DNA from: JAVZOV01 sp049976445
Lineage (GTDB): Archaea > Thermoproteota > Thermoprotei > Gearchaeales > WAQG01
Length of the DNA stretch: 64,000 bases
Reading direction: 5' to 3'
NCBI GenBank assembly: GCA_049976445.1
Contig: JBMFIF010000003.1
Span: 1-64,000, forward strand
Both the position numbers and the translations under genes were made by a program. The notes beneath the pieces were generated by a model. It made no database searches. It had not been told where the DNA came from and saw nothing but the letters and a program-made list of their open reading frames with translations. Shown here piece by piece: positions 35,669 through 45,076 of this stretch. Every line of letters starts with the position of its first letter. The stretch's first letter is position 1.

Positions 35669-35977
35669 ATGCCAAAAAGAGATTATATAATATTATGGCC
35701 ATCGTATTTTGATTTAAGTAAAACAAGAAGTAATGGTCGTAGATTACCAAGAAGATATTGTGTTGATAAACCAAGCTTAAGCGAACTTGAAGAAGCAATT
35801 AAATCACTAAATCTTGAATTTACTGTTGAAAAAGATCATGCTTATCCTAGATCATGGTGGGAAAGTGGTAGGATTATTATAAAGAAAAATAATTTAAAAA
35901 AATCTGAAATATTAAAACTAATCGCATCAAACTTAATTAAGATACGACAAAAAAGATTGACTGGTAAAAGCTTATAA
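35669..35977 (+). CDS. srp19: Signal recognition particle protein SRP19
   Basis: A 102-aa protein from ATG 35669, directly after the eS8 stop. The SRP19 core is YIILWPSYFDLSKTRSNGRRLPRRYCVDKPSLSELEEAI followed by AYPRSWWESGRIIIKK. It binds the tips of helices 6 and 8 of SRP RNA and lets SRP54 bind. SRP RNA itself was not found in the window. Confidence 0.95.
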   Translation: MPKRDYIILWPSYFDLSKTRSNGRRLPRRYCVDKPSLSELEEAIKSLNLEFTVEKDHAYPRSWWESGRIIIKKNNLKKSEILKLIASNLIKIRQKRLTGKSL

Positions 35978-36133
35978 TTATTAAAAATTTTAACCCTTAT
36001 GAATATTTATACAATAAATGATGATTTAAATGGTATTTTATCAATAGCTGTTTTTGTGAAAATGTTAAGGTTTAATACTCAGTTTTTATATAACTAATAA
36101 TTAGTGACCTTAAGTTAGCTAGAGGTGTAATGC

Positions 36134-36391
36134 ATGAAAAAGCTCGGCAGAGTACTACGTATTACAAAGACTGGGCATGTAATAGTTGAACCAGAGGATT
36201 CTGATATTCCGCATCAGAGCCTCGAAGTGTTTGATGATAAACTTAAGGTTGTTGGGAAAATTTATGACATTATTGGACCAGTTAATTCTCCTTTTATATC
36301 AATCAAATTAAACCCTAATTATAGAAATCCTGAGAAAATTATAGATAAGTATGTATATGTAATTTCATTACCATCGAGGAGATCAAAATGA
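36134..36391 (+). CDS. gar1: H/ACA RNP component Gar1
   Basis: An 85-aa small beta-barrel protein (GRVLRITKTGHVIVEPE ... LEVFDDKLKVVGKIYDIIGPVNSPFISIKLNP), with the DIIGPV segment conserved in Gar1. It belongs to the H/ACA guide RNP and regulates Cbf5 pseudouridylation. It has a good gaggtg ribosome site. Its stop overlaps the TFB start by 4 nt, a well-known archaeal gene pair. Confidence 0.93.
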   Translation: MKKLGRVLRITKTGHVIVEPEDSDIPHQSLEVFDDKLKVVGKIYDIIGPVNSPFISIKLNPNYRNPEKIIDKYVYVISLPSRRSK

Positions 36392-37308
36392 TCACTTCAC
36401 AAGATAAATGTACAGTTTGTGGTAGCAGAAATATAATACGGGATGAGAGAGGACAGTTAATATGCCGTGATTGCGGAACTGTAATAGATTCAAGAATCAC
36501 AGTATCAAACTATAGGATAACTGAGAGTCAGCTAAGCGGTGAGGGTCAGGGTCCACCTAGAAATATAATGTATCCACCATCGATTTCTGGTACTCTTATT
36601 AGTTTAGATAATAGGTATATTGAAAATAGAAGAGTTTCTTTAAAAGAAAAGCGAGGTCTTCAAAGACTTCGTAGACTGCAATCAAAAATGCAATTGATGA
36701 GAAGGCATGAAAGACATTTATCAAGAATTCTAAGCGAGATACAAACAATTGTAAATCAATTAAAACTTCCACATCAAGTTGAGGAAAATGCATCATACAT
36801 TTATCGTGAGTATATGAAAAAGAAGGGTACATCAAAAAGTAGAAGTATACGTGGTGCAGCAGCAGCAGCGGTTTTTATGGCATCTCGATTAACTGAGAAC
36901 CCGGTTACTATAGAAGAATTGTCAAAAAACATTCACGTATCTAAACGTGATATTAATAAATGTTATAAAATCTTACGATATGCTATTTCTGAACTTAAGC
37001 CTGATCTTGTTAAGAAACTTCATGGTTCTCCAGAGCATTTTGTTGCTCAAATAGTTTCTCGTCTTAATTTACCTATTGAAGTTCAAGCTAAAGCAAAGGA
37101 AATTCTCAAAAACGCAAGTAAAATAGGTATAATGTCCGGTAAAGAACCTCAAGGATTAGCTGCGGCTGCAGTATACATAGCTAGTATACTGACAAATAAC
37201 AAAAGGACACAACGTGAAATAGCTGAGGCTGCTCGTATCACAGAAGTCACTATTAGAAATCGTTATAAAGAACTTATGAGTGCATTAGATATAAAGTATT
37301 CAATGTAA
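36388..37308 (+). CDS. tfb: Transcription initiation factor TFB (main copy)
   Basis: A 306-aa protein. The zinc ribbon CTVCGS ... ICRDCG (residues 6-28) is followed by the B-reader/linker region (about 40-95) and two cyclin folds (about 110-200, including KKGTSKSRSIRGAAAAAVFMASRL; and 205-306, GKEPQGLAAAAVYIASIL). It recruits RNA polymerase to TBP-bound promoters. It sits in the gar1-tfb-TFE beta-like operon. A second, more divergent TFB lies at 56591. Confidence 0.96.
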   Translation: MITSQDKCTVCGSRNIIRDERGQLICRDCGTVIDSRITVSNYRITESQLSGEGQGPPRNIMYPPSISGTLISLDNRYIENRRVSLKEKRGLQRLRRLQSKMQLMRRHERHLSRILSEIQTIVNQLKLPHQVEENASYIYREYMKKKGTSKSRSIRGAAAAAVFMASRLTENPVTIEELSKNIHVSKRDINKCYKILRYAISELKPDLVKKLHGSPEHFVAQIVSRLNLPIEVQAKAKEILKNASKIGIMSGKEPQGLAAAAVYIASILTNNKRTQREIAEAARITEVTIRNRYKELMSALDIKYSM

Positions 37309-37318
37309 GGTGAGGGTT

Positions 37319-37726
37319 ATGAGCGAGAAAAAAGTACCAAGTATTGAAGAACTGGTGGAAAAAGCTATGGAACTAATAAAAAGTTCAGAGAACGGTACAA
37401 TGGTTCAAAGTGAATTGTGGAAACGATTAGGAATTGATAGCAAACGTGGTTCACGACTTGTTCAACGCCTTCTACTTGAAAATAGGATAGCAAGAACTAG
37501 CATTGTAATAAAAGGTCATAAGACGTTCGTTTTAACACCTGTAAAAAGAGAGGTACGGATAGTACCATTTGATATTTTGGCAAGTGTACCATGTTTTACT
37601 TGTCCAGAATTAAGCAGGTGTGGTCAAGGTTATTTTGTAAATCCCTTTGACTGCCTTCTTATTGGAGGATGGCTTGATAAATCAGCCAAAGAGCAGCAAA
37701 AAGAAATAAAAGAACACCAAGGTTAA
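37319..37726 (+). CDS. TFE beta-like (hRPC39 homologue) winged-helix Fe-S protein
   Basis: About 135 aa. The winged helix (VQSELWKRLGIDSKRGSRLVQRLLLENRIARTSI) is followed by a four-cysteine motif C-x2-C-x5-C-x8-C (CFTCPELSRCGQGYFVNPFDC). That arrangement resembles the [4Fe-4S] end of RPC39 and archaeal TFE beta, the partner of TFE alpha in promoter opening. The position directly after tfb supports a general-transcription role. The assignment rests on motif and context; a stand-alone Fe-S regulator is the alternative. Confidence 0.75.
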   Translation: MSEKKVPSIEELVEKAMELIKSSENGTMVQSELWKRLGIDSKRGSRLVQRLLLENRIARTSIVIKGHKTFVLTPVKREVRIVPFDILASVPCFTCPELSRCGQGYFVNPFDCLLIGGWLDKSAKEQQKEIKEHQG

Positions 37727-37731
37727 AGGCG

Positions 37732-38346
37732 ATGAAAAAAGAACGAAAAGATGGTTATTATTGGATGGCAAAACGTGAAGGTTTTAGATCTAGAGCAGCA
37801 TATAAATTATTACAGATAAATAGACGCTTTCATGTTATGAAGCCAGGAGATAAAGTAATCGATCTTGGTGCTGCGCCAGGAGGATGGACTCAGGTTGCTA
37901 GATTAATTGTAGGTGAATCTGGGTTTATTCTATCAATAGATATTAATGATTTTGAACCATTACCTTATGAAAATGTAAAGATCTTAAACTTGGATATAAC
38001 TGATGAAAATGCATCTGAACAAATACTTAAAAGACTTAAGGATAAAGCAGATGTAGTCCTATGCGATGCCGCACCTAAAGTTTCTGGAATCTGGGATCTT
38101 GATCATCAACGACAATTAAGATTAGTTGAAGCTGCCTTACGGATTGCATATAATGTACTTAAGAGTAATGGAAATTTTGTAACAAAAATTTTTGAAGGCG
38201 CTGAGTCAAAACAAATTGTTAATAAGGCAAAGGAACTTTTTAAGCAGGTATATCTTCATAGACCACCTGCAACAAGATCAAGCAGTTCTGAAATATATTT
38301 AATTTGCAAAGGATTTTTAGGAAAAATTAAGGAGAAACAAGTATAA
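37732..38346 (+). CDS. rlmE: FtsJ/RlmE-type 2'-O-ribose methyltransferase
   Basis: A 204-aa protein with the AdoMet motif VIDLGAAPGGWTQVA, the catalytic K-D-K-E set (Lys in SRAAYKLLQI, Asp in VLCDAAPKVSG, Lys in FVTKIFEG, Glu in SSEIYLICKG) and the ending typical of the family. It probably methylates U2552-equivalent 23S rRNA. It begins 5 nt after the TFE beta-like gene, same operon. Confidence 0.92.
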   Translation: MKKERKDGYYWMAKREGFRSRAAYKLLQINRRFHVMKPGDKVIDLGAAPGGWTQVARLIVGESGFILSIDINDFEPLPYENVKILNLDITDENASEQILKRLKDKADVVLCDAAPKVSGIWDLDHQRQLRLVEAALRIAYNVLKSNGNFVTKIFEGAESKQIVNKAKELFKQVYLHRPPATRSSSSEIYLICKGFLGKIKEKQV

Positions 38347-38392
38347 TTTGCCTTTAAAAAGTGATATTTTTCTTAACATTCTTGAAAAATGA

Positions 38393-38467
38393 TTTTATCA
38401 CAAACTTGCTACTAGAAATTCATACGATTCCCCTGCCGCTGAAGGTCAAAGCTTTCATTTTTTATGA
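38393..38467 (+). other. Gap 38347-38492 with a possible TnpB C-terminal relic
   Basis: A 24-codon open tail reads KLATRNSYDSPAAEGQSFHFL before a stop. The ending SPAAEGQ-SFHF reminds me of the C-termini of archaeal IS200/IS605 TnpB proteins, and the 20 bp coding for it are much richer in G+C than the surroundings. If right, only the extreme 3' end of an insertion sequence remains. The evidence is thin and rests on memory of C-terminal sequences. Nothing else is visible in this gap. Confidence 0.22.
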
Positions 38468-38492
38468 CTTACATTTCTGTACAATTAATAAG

Positions 38493-39629
38493 TTACATTT
38501 TTTTAATGATTTCTAACAATTTTAAAAATGGAGCGTCAGTTTTTATGCCTTTTGGGTGAAAGTGTGTACGTGATGCTTTAAATCCATTTTCAGTAAGCTG
38601 TTTTATTACCGATTCTATTGAAATTGATGAAATTTTATGTTTTTCTGACATGGAATCTAATTGATAATACGTTGGTGGCATATCAGCTTCATTAGCTAAT
38701 GTGTTAACAAGTCTTCCTTCGTATGAGGATAATTTATAATCTGATTTGTTAATTATTTCTGCAACATTTTTAATGAAATTTGCGTTACCTAGTGGTCCAA
38801 GCCACAAAATACCTGCATATTCTAATTGAGAACCACAATGAGGGCAAATTGAAGGAAGAGTTGGTATAATTCCTTTTTTAGGATTTCTCCATAAACAATT
38901 GCGGCAATATGATATATAGCCTAAATTTGAAAGGCTTTCATCTAGAATATGTGTTTTCATATGTAATCTTATAAATATTCTTATATAATGGCGTGTTACA
39001 TGACTTAAAAGTGGTTCTATACCAAAGCCATAAATTGCTGATATTCTAGCAAGGTAACCAAGTATAATACGTACTGCTGTTTCATGACAAAATTCATTCT
39101 TGAGCGGTATTGATTGATATCTTCTTAGACATGATTTACCATGAACACCACATAGAGGTGCTACATCAGTATGCGATATTCCTAATAATCCACCATTTCT
39201 AATCGCTTTTATTGCAGCATGAATGAATCTTATTGGAGAACCAAAAGGATCTAAATCTATTACATCGAATCTTTTACCCTTTACACTATAATTCGATAGT
39301 AAAATGCTGGCATCAGTATTAAAAATCTCTACTTTATCTTCAACACGTAATCTTTTAACATTTTCCTTAATGTTTAAGTATGCGTCTTTAGATATATCAT
39401 TTAGACATAATTTATCTACACCATTAGTCTCTATTAAATATCTTAATCCTCTAATACCTGTTGCAGCAAGAGGTTCGCATATCTTTAATTTTTTACCAAT
39501 CAAGTTATAATATGCCTCAATAACACTTACCGATATGTCTCTTGATAATTCCATAAACTTATTATAAAATACTCCAGGAAATACTACTATGTTTACTTTA
39601 CCTTCATTTACTATGTTATACTCACTCAT
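38493..39629 (-). CDS. trm1: tRNA (guanine-26-N2)-dimethyltransferase Trm1
   Basis: A 378-aa protein. The AdoMet fold has EPLAATGIRGLRYLIE, DLDPFGSPIRFIHAA (catalytic DPFG-type motif) and SHTDVAPLCGVHGKSCLRRY, all conserved in Trm1. The C-terminal domain carries a zinc site YCRNC ... CPHCGS and a winged-helix tail (FKASRTHFHPKGIKTDAP) that gives the Trm1 signature for tRNA binding. It makes m2,2G26. It is convergent with the rlmE operon. Confidence 0.95.
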   Translation of the reverse strand: MSEYNIVNEGKVNIVVFPGVFYNKFMELSRDISVSVIEAYYNLIGKKLKICEPLAATGIRGLRYLIETNGVDKLCLNDISKDAYLNIKENVKRLRVEDKVEIFNTDASILLSNYSVKGKRFDVIDLDPFGSPIRFIHAAIKAIRNGGLLGISHTDVAPLCGVHGKSCLRRYQSIPLKNEFCHETAVRIILGYLARISAIYGFGIEPLLSHVTRHYIRIFIRLHMKTHILDESLSNLGYISYCRNCLWRNPKKGIIPTLPSICPHCGSQLEYAGILWLGPLGNANFIKNVAEIINKSDYKLSSYEGRLVNTLANEADMPPTYYQLDSMSEKHKISSISIESVIKQLTENGFKASRTHFHPKGIKTDAPFLKLLEIIKKM

Positions 39630-39831
39630 GCCAATCTTTAATAGCTACAGTTTTTAAAATAACTAACGCTCAAAATATTTCCCTAAAGACTGCAACTAGT
39701 ACTGTATGGTATCTTCTAAAACTTTTATATTTTTAGAAGAAAGAGTGTTATTTCATCAGAAATAGTATCCGTTTAATCCTAGACCTTGGTCTTGTACTTA
39801 AATCTTAATATAGTCCTCTTTTAATATTTAT

Positions 39832-40380
39832 GTGGGAATGTACTATTTTCTTACTGGAACTCCTGGGGTTGGGAAGACCACGGCCATAGTAAAAATAATA
39901 AACCTATTAAAAGAACAAAACATCAAAGTAGGAGGATTTATAACAAAAGAATTGCGAAGTGGTTTTATTCGTATTGGATTTGAAGTAGAAGATGTTATGA
40001 GTGGTAATAAAGGAATTTTAGCAATCTCTACTGAAAGTGGTGAACCTCGTATAGGAAAATATCATGTTAGAATAAAGGAATTTGAGGATATAAGTATAAG
40101 AGCAATAGAAAATGCTATGTTGAATGCGGATGTAATAGTATGTGACGAGATAGGTCCTATGGAATTATTGTCAAATAAGTTCGTTAAACTTATTGAACAA
40201 GTGTTAGAAACAGATAAAAATGTTATTGGTACTGTACATTGGAAAGCAAACCATCCATTGATTAAAAAAATTCGGAATATTGGTAAAATAATAGAAATTA
40301 CATATTATAATAGGAATGAAATACCTAATATTATAGTAAAAGAAGTAATTAACAATATGCGGGGTGTAAAAAATGAATGA
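39832..40380 (+). CDS. THEP1-type nucleoside-triphosphatase
   Basis: A 182-aa P-loop protein. Walker A is TGTPGVGKTTAIVKI, GGFITKELRSGFIRIGFEV and SGNKGILA are family blocks, VIVCDEIGPMELLS is the Walker B (DEIGxME), and VIGTVHWK follows. THEP1 enzymes hydrolyse NTPs slowly; the biological role is open. ATG 39838 is an alternative to GTG 39832. It overlaps AMP phosphorylase by 8 nt, hinting at a nucleotide-metabolism link. Confidence 0.9.
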   Translation: MGMYYFLTGTPGVGKTTAIVKIINLLKEQNIKVGGFITKELRSGFIRIGFEVEDVMSGNKGILAISTESGEPRIGKYHVRIKEFEDISIRAIENAMLNADVIVCDEIGPMELLSNKFVKLIEQVLETDKNVIGTVHWKANHPLIKKIRNIGKIIEITYYNRNEIPNIIVKEVINNMRGVKNE

Positions 40381-41890
40381 TCTAATAGCTAAGATTCTCG
40401 ATATACATGGTGTTGGCTATAAAATCTGTGTGCTTCATTCAAAAAATGCAGCAGATATGGATCTTAAACCACGAGATCGTATTACGTTAAATTATGGTGG
40501 TATGGGAACAAATTTCATTCTTGATATCACAGATACCATAGTGAAACCTGGTGAAGTTGGTATACCAAGAGAAATTGCATACAATCTTGGCATAGTAGAT
40601 GGGGCTCTTGTTAAAATATCACCTTCATCACCACCTGTTTCTATAAGTTATATAAAGAAAAAGATGCAAGGAGCTGCATTATCAAAAGATGAAATAGAGA
40701 GCATAGTAAGGGACTCAGTAAATTATGAATTAACGGAATTGGAGATTGCTGCATTTCTTATGGCTGAGCAATTTGTTGGTATGAATCTTGATGAGATTGT
40801 TTATTTAACAGAAGCAATGGTTAATACAGGAGAAAGAATACACTTTGATGAACCGGTTTATGATGTTCACAGTGTTGGTGGGGTTCCAGGAAATTCTAAG
40901 GCATCGATACTAATAGTTCCAATTGTTGCGTCTGCAGGTATACTAATTCCGAAGACGAGTAGTAGAGCGATAACTTCCCCTGCAGGAACTGCTGATACCA
41001 TGGAAGTTTTAGCAAGAGTTGATTTGACCCCACGTGAGGTCAAAGAGGTAGCACTAAAGACTCGTGGAGTACTAGTTTGGGGTGGGCGATTAAATCTAGC
41101 ACCAGCGGATGATATTTATGTAAGGATAGAGCATATTCTAGGTATAGATCCAGAACCTCAGATGGTTGCAAGTATATTATCTAAAAAATTAGCTATGGAT
41201 GCTAAGTTTGTACTTATAGACTTGCCAGTAGGTCCTAAGGCAAAGGTCGAAAGTATGGATGATGCAAAAAGGCTCGCTCGTTTATTATCTGACGTTGCTG
41301 AGCGTCTTAACATGAATGTAAAATGCGCAATAACGTATGGAGGACAACCATTAGGATATACTGTAGGACCTGCATTAGAGGCACGTGAAGCGCTTGAGGC
41401 ATTAGAAGGTAAAGGATCTATGAGTTTGGTTGAGAAAGCCCTTTCATTAGCTGGCCTTATAATAGAAGCTGCTAACATTGTTCCAAAAGGTTCAGGTTAT
41501 AATACGGCAAAAGATATTTTAACCTCTGGTAAAGCGTTAAAAAAGCTTAGAGAAATTATCAGTGCCCAGGGTGGTAATCCAAACATAAGACCCGATGAGA
41601 TACCTATAGGTGATAAAACAATTAGTCTTTATGCTCCAATTGATGGGTATGTTACTGGCATTGATAATTCAGCAATTACTGCTATTGCAAGAGCTGCAGG
41701 GGCGCCATCCGATAAAGGTGCAGGTGTAAGATTATATTATAAGGCCGGGTACAAGGTTAAGAAGGGTGAGCCTATATTAACAATACATGCAGAGAATAAT
41801 ATAAAGTTGAACAATGCATACATGCTAGCTCAACGTTTAAGACCAATAATCATTGAAGGCATGCTATTAGGAACATTTCCAGAGGAGTGA
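40373..41890 (+). CDS. AMP phosphorylase
   Basis: A 505-aa protein of the thymidine phosphorylase family with the archaeal N-terminal extension (about 1-90). HSVGGVPGNSKASILIVPIVASAG and KTSSRAITSPAGTADTMEVL are the phosphate- and pentose-binding blocks, and VRLYYKAGYKVKKGEPILTIHAE is the C-terminal swivelling domain. It converts AMP + Pi to adenine + ribose-1,5-bisphosphate, the first step of the archaeal nucleoside/pentose-bisphosphate pathway. The isomerase and RuBisCO that would follow are not in the window. Confidence 0.93.
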   Translation: MNDLIAKILDIHGVGYKICVLHSKNAADMDLKPRDRITLNYGGMGTNFILDITDTIVKPGEVGIPREIAYNLGIVDGALVKISPSSPPVSISYIKKKMQGAALSKDEIESIVRDSVNYELTELEIAAFLMAEQFVGMNLDEIVYLTEAMVNTGERIHFDEPVYDVHSVGGVPGNSKASILIVPIVASAGILIPKTSSRAITSPAGTADTMEVLARVDLTPREVKEVALKTRGVLVWGGRLNLAPADDIYVRIEHILGIDPEPQMVASILSKKLAMDAKFVLIDLPVGPKAKVESMDDAKRLARLLSDVAERLNMNVKCAITYGGQPLGYTVGPALEAREALEALEGKGSMSLVEKALSLAGLIIEAANIVPKGSGYNTAKDILTSGKALKKLREIISAQGGNPNIRPDEIPIGDKTISLYAPIDGYVTGIDNSAITAIARAAGAPSDKGAGVRLYYKAGYKVKKGEPILTIHAENNIKLNNAYMLAQRLRPIIIEGMLLGTFPEE

Positions 41891-41896
41891 AAATAT

Positions 41897-42538
41897 TTGC
41901 TAATAGGAGGAGTAGATGAAGCTGGTCGTGGTCCTGTTTTAGGACCAATGATTATTGCTTTAGTTATTTCTGATAAAAATACTTTAGAAAAATTTCGAAA
42001 TTACGGTGTTAAGGATTCTAAGAAATTAAGCCCATCTAGAAGAAAGGAATTATATACTATAATAAAAAATGAGGCAAGATATGTTCTCTCGCTAAGAATT
42101 GAACCTAATGAAATAGACGATGCTGTACTAAATGGGCATAAACTTGCTGTTCTTGAGGCTAAAAAAATTGCACAACTTATTAATATGGTTAATGAGGCCG
42201 ATATTATATATATTGATGCAGCTCACAGTAATGCTGATTATTTCTCTCATTTGATACAAGTTGATTTAATTAAAAAATTAAGAATAGTATGCGAACATAA
42301 TGCTGATGAACATTATATATCAGTTGGGGCGGCATCTATAATAGCTAAGACAGAACGAGATGAAATTATAGAAAATTTAAAACAAATTTATGGTGATTTT
42401 GGATCCGGATATCCATCAGATCCGAGAACAATTAATTTTCTTAAACAATGGATACAGATTCACAATGATTTGCCTCCATTTGCTAGAAAAAGTTGGATAA
42501 CTGTTAAAAGATTAATGCAAACAAGTTTAGATGTATAA
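41897..42538 (+). CDS. rnhB: Ribonuclease HII
   Basis: A 213-aa protein that starts with TTG and reads GGVDEAGRGPVLGPM (first catalytic Asp-Glu), then DSKKLSPSRR, IYIDAAHSNADYF (Asp), EHNADEHYISVGAASIIAK and GSGYPSDPRT. All DEDD catalytic residues are present. It removes RNA from RNA-DNA hybrids and Okazaki primers. It begins 6 nt after AMP phosphorylase. Confidence 0.95.
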   Translation: MLIGGVDEAGRGPVLGPMIIALVISDKNTLEKFRNYGVKDSKKLSPSRRKELYTIIKNEARYVLSLRIEPNEIDDAVLNGHKLAVLEAKKIAQLINMVNEADIIYIDAAHSNADYFSHLIQVDLIKKLRIVCEHNADEHYISVGAASIIAKTERDEIIENLKQIYGDFGSGYPSDPRTINFLKQWIQIHNDLPPFARKSWITVKRLMQTSLDV

Positions 42539-42644
42539 TGAAATGTCAACGATTGTTTTACGATAATAAATGAATTATTCTACAAACTAACATAATTACA
42601 ATACAGTTTTATTAACCGTTGAAAAAGTATTTTTGGGATTAGAA

Positions 42645-42755
42645 ATGGGCATGGAGATTTTTCAGATAATTTTGATGGCGTTTTCGGTCATCTACATACT
42701 AAAAGAACTAGTATCTAACCATAACCGTAAGAAAGATAACGATAACATTGTTTGA
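42645..42755 (+). CDS. Possible small single-span membrane protein (36 aa)
   Basis: An ATG-started frame in the 260-bp gap before the AbrB-PhoU gene. It has a hydrophobic helix (IFQIILMAFSVIYIL) followed by a strongly charged tail rich in N, K and D. The layout looks like a genuine micro-protein (helix then polar tail, in-frame stop after NDNIV). There is no homology evidence. The remainder of the gap is A/T-rich leader. Confidence 0.35.
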   Translation: MGMEIFQIILMAFSVIYILKELVSNHNRKKDNDNIV

Positions 42756-42799
42756 AAATGTCCCAAATTTTTTTATATTAGATAATTATTTAAAAAATA

Positions 42800-43762
42800 A
42801 TGCATACTAGAAAATTGCAACAAATTGGTGGCGGCACATTATACTTGTCACTTCCAAAGGATTTAGTTAGACGTTGGAATTTAAAAAAGGGAGATGTAAT
42901 AAAAATAGAAGAGACTGCGGATGGAAATATTATTCTTTATGTTAAAGAAGAAGGTATGGAGACTGAGGAATCTTACGGCATAATTAATTTAACTTCGTTA
43001 GACATAAAATCATTGCAACGTAAGATTTTAGGAATGTATCTTCTTGGGTATAGTACGATTATTATAAAATCATTTAATGAAATCAACTCTGATATTAGGG
43101 ATTTTATTAGAAAGACGTGTAGAGATTTTATTGGGCTTGAAATTATGGAAGAAACCATGAATAGTATCGTATTACAAAGTGTCATTAATATTAGTAATTT
43201 GCATCCTTACAAGCTTCTTCAGCGAGCTAGTTTAATCGCGAATAGTATATATAAGGATGCGCTAAGTAGTATAGTTTCTGGAAATGTTGCTATCGAGCGT
43301 TCTATAGCAAGACGTGACGAAGACGTTAATAGGTTATATTTTCTAATAGTTAGAGTTCTTAGAACTGCAGCAAGAAATCATAAGATTTTAAGAAAATTTG
43401 AAATATCAGACATTGATTTAATGGATCTTAGATTAGCGTCAAGTTTTATTGAAAATATAGGTGATATAGGTGTAGAAATTGCTTTATTATTGTCAAATGC
43501 AAAAGTCTTAAACTATAAAAATGATATATTGAAGCTCATTAAATTTTCTGAAATTCTTTCTAAAAAGCAAGATGAAGCTGTTTCTGCATTAATTAATAAA
43601 AAAAGCGAATTAGCTGAAAATGTTGTTAATGAATTAAAGCTTGTTATTAAAGATCTGGAATATACTATCAAATCTATAAAGAATCAAACAATCGTGCGCA
43701 TTGCACTTAATTTACGCAGGATTGGGCTTTCGATAATAGATATTGCTGATTTGGTACTTTAA
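42800..43762 (+). CDS. AbrB-PhoU fusion, phosphate-type regulator
   Basis: A 320-aa protein. An N-terminal SpoVT/AbrB swapped-hairpin domain (RKLQQIGGGTLYLSLPKDLVRRWNLKKGDVIKIEE) joins two PhoU-like helical repeats (about 120-320, with SIARRDEDVNRLYFLIVRVLR and FIENIGDIGVEIALLL). Such fusions are common archaeal regulators, usually tied to phosphate transport, but no transporter is adjacent. A TATA-like tttttatatta lies about 30 nt before the ATG. Confidence 0.87.
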   Translation: MHTRKLQQIGGGTLYLSLPKDLVRRWNLKKGDVIKIEETADGNIILYVKEEGMETEESYGIINLTSLDIKSLQRKILGMYLLGYSTIIIKSFNEINSDIRDFIRKTCRDFIGLEIMEETMNSIVLQSVINISNLHPYKLLQRASLIANSIYKDALSSIVSGNVAIERSIARRDEDVNRLYFLIVRVLRTAARNHKILRKFEISDIDLMDLRLASSFIENIGDIGVEIALLLSNAKVLNYKNDILKLIKFSEILSKKQDEAVSALINKKSELAENVVNELKLVIKDLEYTIKSIKNQTIVRIALNLRRIGLSIIDIADLVL

Positions 43763-43821
43763 GATTATTAGGAAATTTTTCGATAACATTATAAATATTT
43801 TTGAAGTAAACAATATAGGCT

Positions 43822-44904
43822 ATGACATGTAAAACAGCGTTTGTTTATCATGAAATGTATCTAAAGTATGATTTTGGTGAGTGGCATCCGTATAAGCCAT
43901 ATCTTTGGAAACTTACGCTTGAAAAATTAAAAAACATAGATGTGTTTAACGATCCTAATATTTCTTTAATTGAGGCTTTTATGGCTGACGAAGATTTAAT
44001 ATCACTTGTTCATACTAATGATTATATAAACTTTGTAAAGCATATGAGCAATCTTGGCTACGGTTATCTTGATTATGGAGATACACCAGCCACTAAAGGA
44101 ATCTATGAAGGAGCTGCATATCGTGTTGGAGGATCTGTTATGGCTGCAAAACTCATTGCTAATGGATCATACTTACATGCATTCAATTTTGGTGGTGGAC
44201 TACATCATGCTAAACCTTCTAACGCAGCAGGTTTCTGTGTGTTTAACGATATAGCAGTAGCCGTACGTTATCTTCAGAAATTATATAATTACAAGAGAAT
44301 CGCTATAGTTGATATTGATGGACATCATGGTGATGGTACCCAGGAAATATTTTATAATGAAGCAACAACTTTAAAGATCTCTCTTCATAAATATGGTTAT
44401 GGATTTTATCCAGGAACTGGTTGGTATAACGAATTAGGAGCGGGCGAAGGATACGGATATACAGTAAACATACCACTAATAGGATATACAAATGATAATA
44501 CATACCTTTATGCAATAAATGAAGTAGTTGTTCCATTGCTAATTTACTACAAGCCAGAAATTATAGTTATGCAGTTTGGTGCTGATGCCCATATAAATGA
44601 TCCTTTAGTTGGTCTATCATTAACTACACGAACATATAGCGAAGTAGCAAAAATAATTCATAAATTAAGTCATGAAATCAGTAACGGTAAGCTCTTAATC
44701 CTCGGTGGTGGTGGATATAATCCTGATGATACTGCCAGATGTTGGGCACTTGGATTTATAGAGATATCTGGTATAAAAATAGACGAAAAAATAAAAGAAA
44801 CACTTTATGATAAGATAGATGTTGAAAGCAATATTTCAAAATTTATCTATGAAATAGTTAGCGAACTGAAAAAGAAACTTCGAGAAATTCATGGAAGTTT
44901 TTAA
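43822..44904 (+). CDS. Histone-deacetylase-family amidohydrolase
   Basis: A 360-aa protein. Metal and catalytic motifs are intact: GGGLHHAKPSNAAGFCVFND (tandem His), VDIDGHHGDGTQEIFY (Asp and His ligands), LQFGADAH-type segment MQFGADAHINDPL and GGGGYNPDDTARCW. It should remove acetyl groups from proteins, polyamines or small molecules; archaeal members also act on Alba-like proteins. No partner acetyltransferase is nearby. Confidence 0.92.
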   Translation: MTCKTAFVYHEMYLKYDFGEWHPYKPYLWKLTLEKLKNIDVFNDPNISLIEAFMADEDLISLVHTNDYINFVKHMSNLGYGYLDYGDTPATKGIYEGAAYRVGGSVMAAKLIANGSYLHAFNFGGGLHHAKPSNAAGFCVFNDIAVAVRYLQKLYNYKRIAIVDIDGHHGDGTQEIFYNEATTLKISLHKYGYGFYPGTGWYNELGAGEGYGYTVNIPLIGYTNDNTYLYAINEVVVPLLIYYKPEIIVMQFGADAHINDPLVGLSLTTRTYSEVAKIIHKLSHEISNGKLLILGGGGYNPDDTARCWALGFIEISGIKIDEKIKETLYDKIDVESNISKFIYEIVSELKKKLREIHGSF

Positions 44905-45076
44905 ATTAAAAAGTTTCTACAGAACAAATTGTTACTTTCTTTTAAATTTTTAACTTATATCATTTTATGTTTACATTAAAATTATATCTGAAACACTATT
45001 TCCCATGTGAACTGTCATTTATTTTTGTAACGTTAAGTTTAATTATTATTACAAAGATAAGAATTATGGTGATTTT

